From contig NZ_JAFFSX010000008.1 of NCBI RefSeq assembly GCF_017948485.1, positions 305,244 to 369,243 of the forward strand: 64,000 bases of DNA. The letters run 5' to 3'. This DNA comes from Streptomyces sp. GESEQ-35 (GTDB taxonomy: Bacteria; Actinomycetota; Actinomycetes; Streptomycetales; Streptomycetaceae). The notes below the pieces were generated by a model. The model was not told where the DNA came from and searched no databases. It saw only the letters and a program-made list of their open reading frames with translations. Below, piece by piece: positions 60,715-64,000 of the stretch (positions are counted from its first letter, which is position 1; every line of letters begins with the position of its first letter). Made by a program: the position numbers and the translations under genes.

Positions 60715-60944
60715 AAGTCGACCGGGACGTCGGCTTGGGCGAGCGTCCCGCCCGTACTCGACGTACGGCAACCGCACCAGGGCGTGCTTGTGCGGCGACG
60801 GCCACAGCGGCCGGGGACCCTCGCTCGTCAGGATGACGCGGCCGGGCGAGGCCGCGCCCTCGGAAAGCGAACCTTCTTGCAAAATGCACCCGTGCCGCCT
60901 CCGTCGGCGCCGTGCTCCGTCCCTACCACGAAATGGGTTCGAAG

Positions 60945-62273
60945 ATGACCACTGTGGGTGTGCGGCGCTCTCGCCGACTCGGCCGCGGCGGTATGCGCCG
61001 CCTGGTTCCCCTCGCTGCCGTGGCCACGGCAGGTGCCCTGCTGCTCTCCGCCTGCGGGTCGGGCTCCGACTCGGGAGGGACCTCCAAGTCGCTGACGTTC
61101 TGGATCTCCACGGTTCCGGGGCAGGACGCGGGCTGGAAGAAGATGGTGGCGCAGTACAAGAAGGAAGCCGGCGTCGACGTCAAGCTCGTCAACATTCCCT
61201 ACGACGGCTACGACGCGAAGCTGCGCAGCGCTGCGCAGGCGAACTCCCTGCCCGACGTGGCGTCAGTGCCGAAGCTGGACCCGATCTGGTCGAACAAGCT
61301 GATCGACCTCAGCTCCATCGCCAACAAGAAGAGCAACAAGATCAACGGCAACTTCGTCGCCAAGGACTCGTCCGGGAAGGTGCTGTCCATCCCCTCGGAC
61401 GTCACCGCGTCCGGCATGTTCATCAACAAGTCGCTCTTCGAGAAGGCCGGCGTCGACTACCCGACCTCGCCCCAGGAGACCTGGACCTGGACCGAGTTCA
61501 TCAAGGCGGCGGACGATGTCCGGGAGAAGACCAACGCCAAGTACTCCCTGACCTTCGACCAGTCGCCGTCCCGGCTGCGCGCCATGGTGTACGAGATGGG
61601 CGGGAAGTACGTCCACGCCGACGACTCCGGCAAGTTCTCGGCGGACGCGGCGACCAAGAAGGCCGTGAACACCTTCGTCGGATGGAACGACGACAAGACC
61701 ATGCCGAAGTCGGTGTGGACCAGCGGCGCCGACCCGTCGGCGATGTTCCAGAGCGGTGACGTCGTCGCCTACTGGTCCGGCGTGTGGCAGGTCGCCGCCT
61801 ACGCGGAGAGCATCACGAAGTTCGAGTGGGCGAGCGTCCCGACTCCCGCCGAGCCGGTGCAGGCCAGCGACGTCAACAGCGGCGGCATGACGGTGGGCTT
61901 CAACAACAACGGCGACGCGGCCGCCGCCGCGGAGAAGTTCCTGTCCTGGCTGTACGAGCCGGCCCACTACCAGGCGCTGTGCGAGGCGTCCGGGTTCCTG
62001 CCCGTCGAGAGCGGTTTGAACCCGAAGTACCCCTTCAAGTCCGAGGCGGCGCAGGCGGCGTTCAAGCTCTACAACGTGTCGATCCCGCTCTACGACCCGA
62101 TCTCCGGCTACTTCAACAGCGCGCAGACGGGCTGGGCGCTGAAGGGCAAGACCCTCACCGAGGACCCGACCAAGACGGAGCTTGGCAAGGCGATCAACGG
62201 CGAGCAGTCGGCCGACAAGGCCCTGGAGAACATCGTGGCCGGCTACAACCAGCAGGTCGGCGGCGGATCGTAA
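60945..62273 (+). CDS. Sugar ABC transporter substrate-binding lipoprotein (importer B)
   Basis: This protein (442 residues from ATG 60945; ATG 60933 is also possible) is a lipoprotein with lipobox LLSAC after a basic N-terminus. The mature part is MalE-like (SLTFWISTVPGQDAGWKK, then DVASVPKLDPIW). It would bind an oligosaccharide or amino sugar. No good ribosome binding site is seen at either start. A 16-bp perfect hairpin follows the stop. Confidence 0.92.
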   Translation: MTTVGVRRSRRLGRGGMRRLVPLAAVATAGALLLSACGSGSDSGGTSKSLTFWISTVPGQDAGWKKMVAQYKKEAGVDVKLVNIPYDGYDAKLRSAAQANSLPDVASVPKLDPIWSNKLIDLSSIANKKSNKINGNFVAKDSSGKVLSIPSDVTASGMFINKSLFEKAGVDYPTSPQETWTWTEFIKAADDVREKTNAKYSLTFDQSPSRLRAMVYEMGGKYVHADDSGKFSADAATKKAVNTFVGWNDDKTMPKSVWTSGADPSAMFQSGDVVAYWSGVWQVAAYAESITKFEWASVPTPAEPVQASDVNSGGMTVGFNNNGDAAAAAEKFLSWLYEPAHYQALCEASGFLPVESGLNPKYPFKSEAAQAAFKLYNVSIPLYDPISGYFNSAQTGWALKGKTLTEDPTKTELGKAINGEQSADKALENIVAGYNQQVGGGS

Positions 62274-62277
62274 GCCA

Positions 62278-62316
62278 CAGGGCCGGGCGGCGGGGTCGTA
62301 CCGCCGCCCGGCCCTG
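62278..62316 (+). terminator. Strong hairpin between binding-protein and permease genes
   Basis: CAGGGCCGGGCGGCGG (62278-62293) pairs base for base with CCGCCGCCCGGCCCTG (62301-62316) around a 7-base loop, 4 bp after the binding protein stop. Such hairpins lower permease expression relative to binding protein by partial termination or by 3' end protection. Confidence 0.8.
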
Positions 62317-62387
62317 TCGCCCATGTGATGCCGGGCTCATGGCGTGAGCCCACAGGGAATCCATTCCACCAGCACGGAGTCAGGAAG

Positions 62388-63299
62388 ATGAAAAATCGCG
62401 CCCCGGACGTGTCCGTGAGCCCGCCCAGGAGACGCAGCAAGTACACCGTCGTGCCGCTCGTCCTCATCGCGGGCAATGTGGTGCTCTTCGCGCTGTTCTT
62501 CGTCTGGCCGGCGGTGATCGGGCTCGTCTACTCCTTCACGAACTACACGGGCATCGGGGCGTTCCAGTTCGTCGGACTGGACAATTACCAGAACCTGTTC
62601 GGGGACTCGATCTTCTACAGCGCGCTGACCCGGACGCTGCTGTACACCGTGCTCTTCGTTCCGCTGAACTTCGTGCTCTCGCTGCTGATCGCCAACGTGC
62701 TGGTGAGCAAGCACGCCAAGGGCGTATCGGTCGCCCGCGTCTTCTTCTTCATCCCGTGGCTTCTGTCGCCCATCGTCGTGGGTGTCCTGTGGCGGTGGCT
62801 GTTCGGTGAGAATTTCGGACTGGTCAACGAGGTCATCGAGAACCTCGGCGGAAGTGCCGTTCCGTGGCAGTCGAACGCGGACCTGTCGCTGATCGTGGTG
62901 GTGGTGGCGGCATCCTGGGCCTGGACGGGCTTCTCGATGCTGCTGTTCATCGCGGCGATCAAGAACGTACCGGTGTCGTACTACGAGGCGGCCTCGCTCG
63001 ACGGCGCCGGTCCGTGGCGCCAGTTCATCAGCATCACACTGCCGAGCATCGCGCCCACTTCGTTCATCGTCATCCTGCTCAACACGATCCACGGGATGAA
63101 GGAATACCCGCTGTTCGCCTCCCTCAACAACGGCGGACCCGGAACGTCGAACAACCTGCTTGTCCAGTACATCTACCAGACCGGCTTCAAGTCGGGCCAG
63201 ATCGGCTACGCGAGCGCCGCGTCGTTCGTGCTCATGCTCATCCTGATGGCCGTCGCGATCATCCAGTTGATCGTCAACCGGCGGGTGGAGAACCGATGA
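62388..63299 (+). CDS. Sugar ABC transporter permease, MalF-like (importer B)
   Basis: This 303-residue permease has six membrane segments and the EAA loop (VSYYEAASLDGAGPWRQF). ATG 62388 has GGAG about 9 bases upstream. It is downstream of the hairpin that follows the binding protein gene and overlaps the next permease gene as ATGA. No ATPase gene is in view, so it may use MsiK. Confidence 0.92.
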   Translation: MKNRAPDVSVSPPRRRSKYTVVPLVLIAGNVVLFALFFVWPAVIGLVYSFTNYTGIGAFQFVGLDNYQNLFGDSIFYSALTRTLLYTVLFVPLNFVLSLLIANVLVSKHAKGVSVARVFFFIPWLLSPIVVGVLWRWLFGENFGLVNEVIENLGGSAVPWQSNADLSLIVVVVAASWAWTGFSMLLFIAAIKNVPVSYYEAASLDGAGPWRQFISITLPSIAPTSFIVILLNTIHGMKEYPLFASLNNGGPGTSNNLLVQYIYQTGFKSGQIGYASAASFVLMLILMAVAIIQLIVNRRVENR

Positions 63300-64000
63300 C
63301 AACCACAGACATGCCACGCCCGGTCGACGCCGAGCCCGGACGGGCAGCTCCCAGGAAGCGGCCCCGCGGCGCGGCCGGCGGTGGGCTTCGGCGCGCGGTG
63401 CCCGCGACGACACTGCTGTGGGTTCTGGCGGCCCTCTACGGGTTTCCCGTGCTGTGGTTCGTCCTCAGCTCCTTCAAACCGGCGGGAGACCTGTTCTCCT
63501 CGCTGTCGCTGTTTCCGGACGACCCCACCCTGTCGGGCTACAAGGCAGCATGGGGCAGCGCCAACTTCGCCCAGTACTTCATCAACACGACCATCGTGTG
63601 TGTGATCGCGACGATCCTCACGGTGGGAGTGAGCTGCTGCACGGGGTACGCGCTGGCCAAGTACGACAACAAATGGCTCAAGGCGTTCTTCATCTGCATC
63701 CTCGCCACGACGATGCTGCCGGGCGAGGTCATGCTCGCCCCGCAGTTCCTGGTGGTCCGCGACCTGGGCCTGTACAACTCGCTCGCCGGCATCATCTTCC
63801 CGGCCCTGCTCACCGCGACCGGATGCTTCATGTTCCGCCAGTTCTTCCTGACGGTCCCCGACGAGCTCGTCGAGGCCGCCCGCATCGACGGGGCGCGTGA
63901 ACTGTCGATCTTCCTGCGGATCATGGTGCCGATCTCCCGGCCCATCATGCTGACCCTCGCCATCCTGTCGTTCCAGTGGCGATGGAACGACTACATCTTT
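63296..64000 (+). CDS. Carbohydrate ABC transporter permease, MalG-like, partial (importer B; cut by window end)
   Basis: This is the second permease of importer B, with 235 codons before the window ends. It has a basic N-terminal arm, membrane segments from about residue 40 and the EAA loop (ELVEAARIDGARELSIF). The start ATG overlaps the stop of the MalF-like gene (63296-63299), so the two are coupled. The C-terminal part is missing only because of the window edge. Confidence 0.92.
   Translation, partial: MTTTDMPRPVDAEPGRAAPRKRPRGAAGGGLRRAVPATTLLWVLAALYGFPVLWFVLSSFKPAGDLFSSLSLFPDDPTLSGYKAAWGSANFAQYFINTTIVCVIATILTVGVSCCTGYALAKYDNKWLKAFFICILATTMLPGEVMLAPQFLVVRDLGLYNSLAGIIFPALLTATGCFMFRQFFLTVPDELVEAARIDGARELSIFLRIMVPISRPIMLTLAILSFQWRWNDYIF

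Noticed and set aside
1..64000. tRNA, rRNA, insertion sequences, integrase, attachment sites
   Set aside because: I scanned for transposase- or integrase-like proteins, tRNA-like cloverleaf sequences and flanking direct repeats and saw none. A tRNA search program would be decisive.

Overview
This window is high-GC actinobacterial DNA, almost certainly a Streptomyces chromosome. Codons are strongly biased to G or C in the third position. Many genes have AAGGAG-type ribosome binding sites and GTG starts. There is a mycothiol-dependent formaldehyde dehydrogenase, an AfsR-type SARP regulator, several secreted glycosidases, and sugar ABC importers without their own ATPase. I found no tRNA, rRNA, CRISPR array, insertion sequence or integrase.

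Layout. (1) 1-2000: the start of a molybdenum hydroxylase operon (2Fe-2S subunit, then the large subunit cut by the window edge), preceded by tandem CRP-like sites. (2) 1965-4002: an Otr(A)/Tet(M)-type ribosomal protection protein with a possible overlapping leader peptide. (3) 4071-14814: carbohydrate and accessory genes: a GH5 endoglycoceramidase-like enzyme, a TetR regulator, a glycosyltransferase, a GH27 alpha-galactosidase with a ricin-type lectin domain, an aldehyde dehydrogenase and an ABC exporter. (4) 14906-20170: a reactive-sulfur and mycothiol detoxification island: rhodanese, CstR-like repressor, TauE-type exporter, persulfide dioxygenase-rhodanese fusion, S-(hydroxymethyl)mycothiol dehydrogenase and its partner hydrolase. 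Three matching G/C-tract palindromes sit in its two divergent promoters. (5) 20160-25627: DUF4180 protein, two SDR enzymes, a PLP decarboxylase, an L,D-transpeptidase and small unknown genes. (6) 25793-36057: a putative RiPP locus: histidine kinase, small unknown gene, AfsR-type regulator with a tandem-repeat linker, a small protein with six Gly-Asp-Gln repeats, a B12-binding radical SAM C-methyltransferase, an intracellular subtilisin, a membrane protein and an orphan response regulator. (7) 36113-41919: sugar ABC importer A with a Gfo/Idh dehydrogenase and a divergent ROK regulator. (8) 42020-53091: a membrane-anchored S1 protease, DUF3800 protein, MalY/PatB-like aminotransferase, F420-type flavoprotein, a large secreted esterase-like protein, a 5'-truncated Gfo/Idh gene, a Zn-ribbon OB-fold gene and a TetR regulator that share a palindromic operator, and cell-wall-related small genes. 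(9) 53375-64000: RpiR regulator, GT39 mannosyltransferase-like protein, secreted PAP2 phosphatase, BadF-type sugar kinase, ROK regulator and sugar ABC importer B, cut by the window end.

How they fit together. The clearest system with a known parallel is the cst-like island: a two-cysteine CsoR-family sensor, a persulfide dioxygenase, a rhodanese and an exporter. Here the mycothiol formaldehyde/NO pathway appears to be wired to the same operators. The least described system is the RiPP locus. Its modifying enzyme and protease are recognisable, but the precursor, its core and the product are not.
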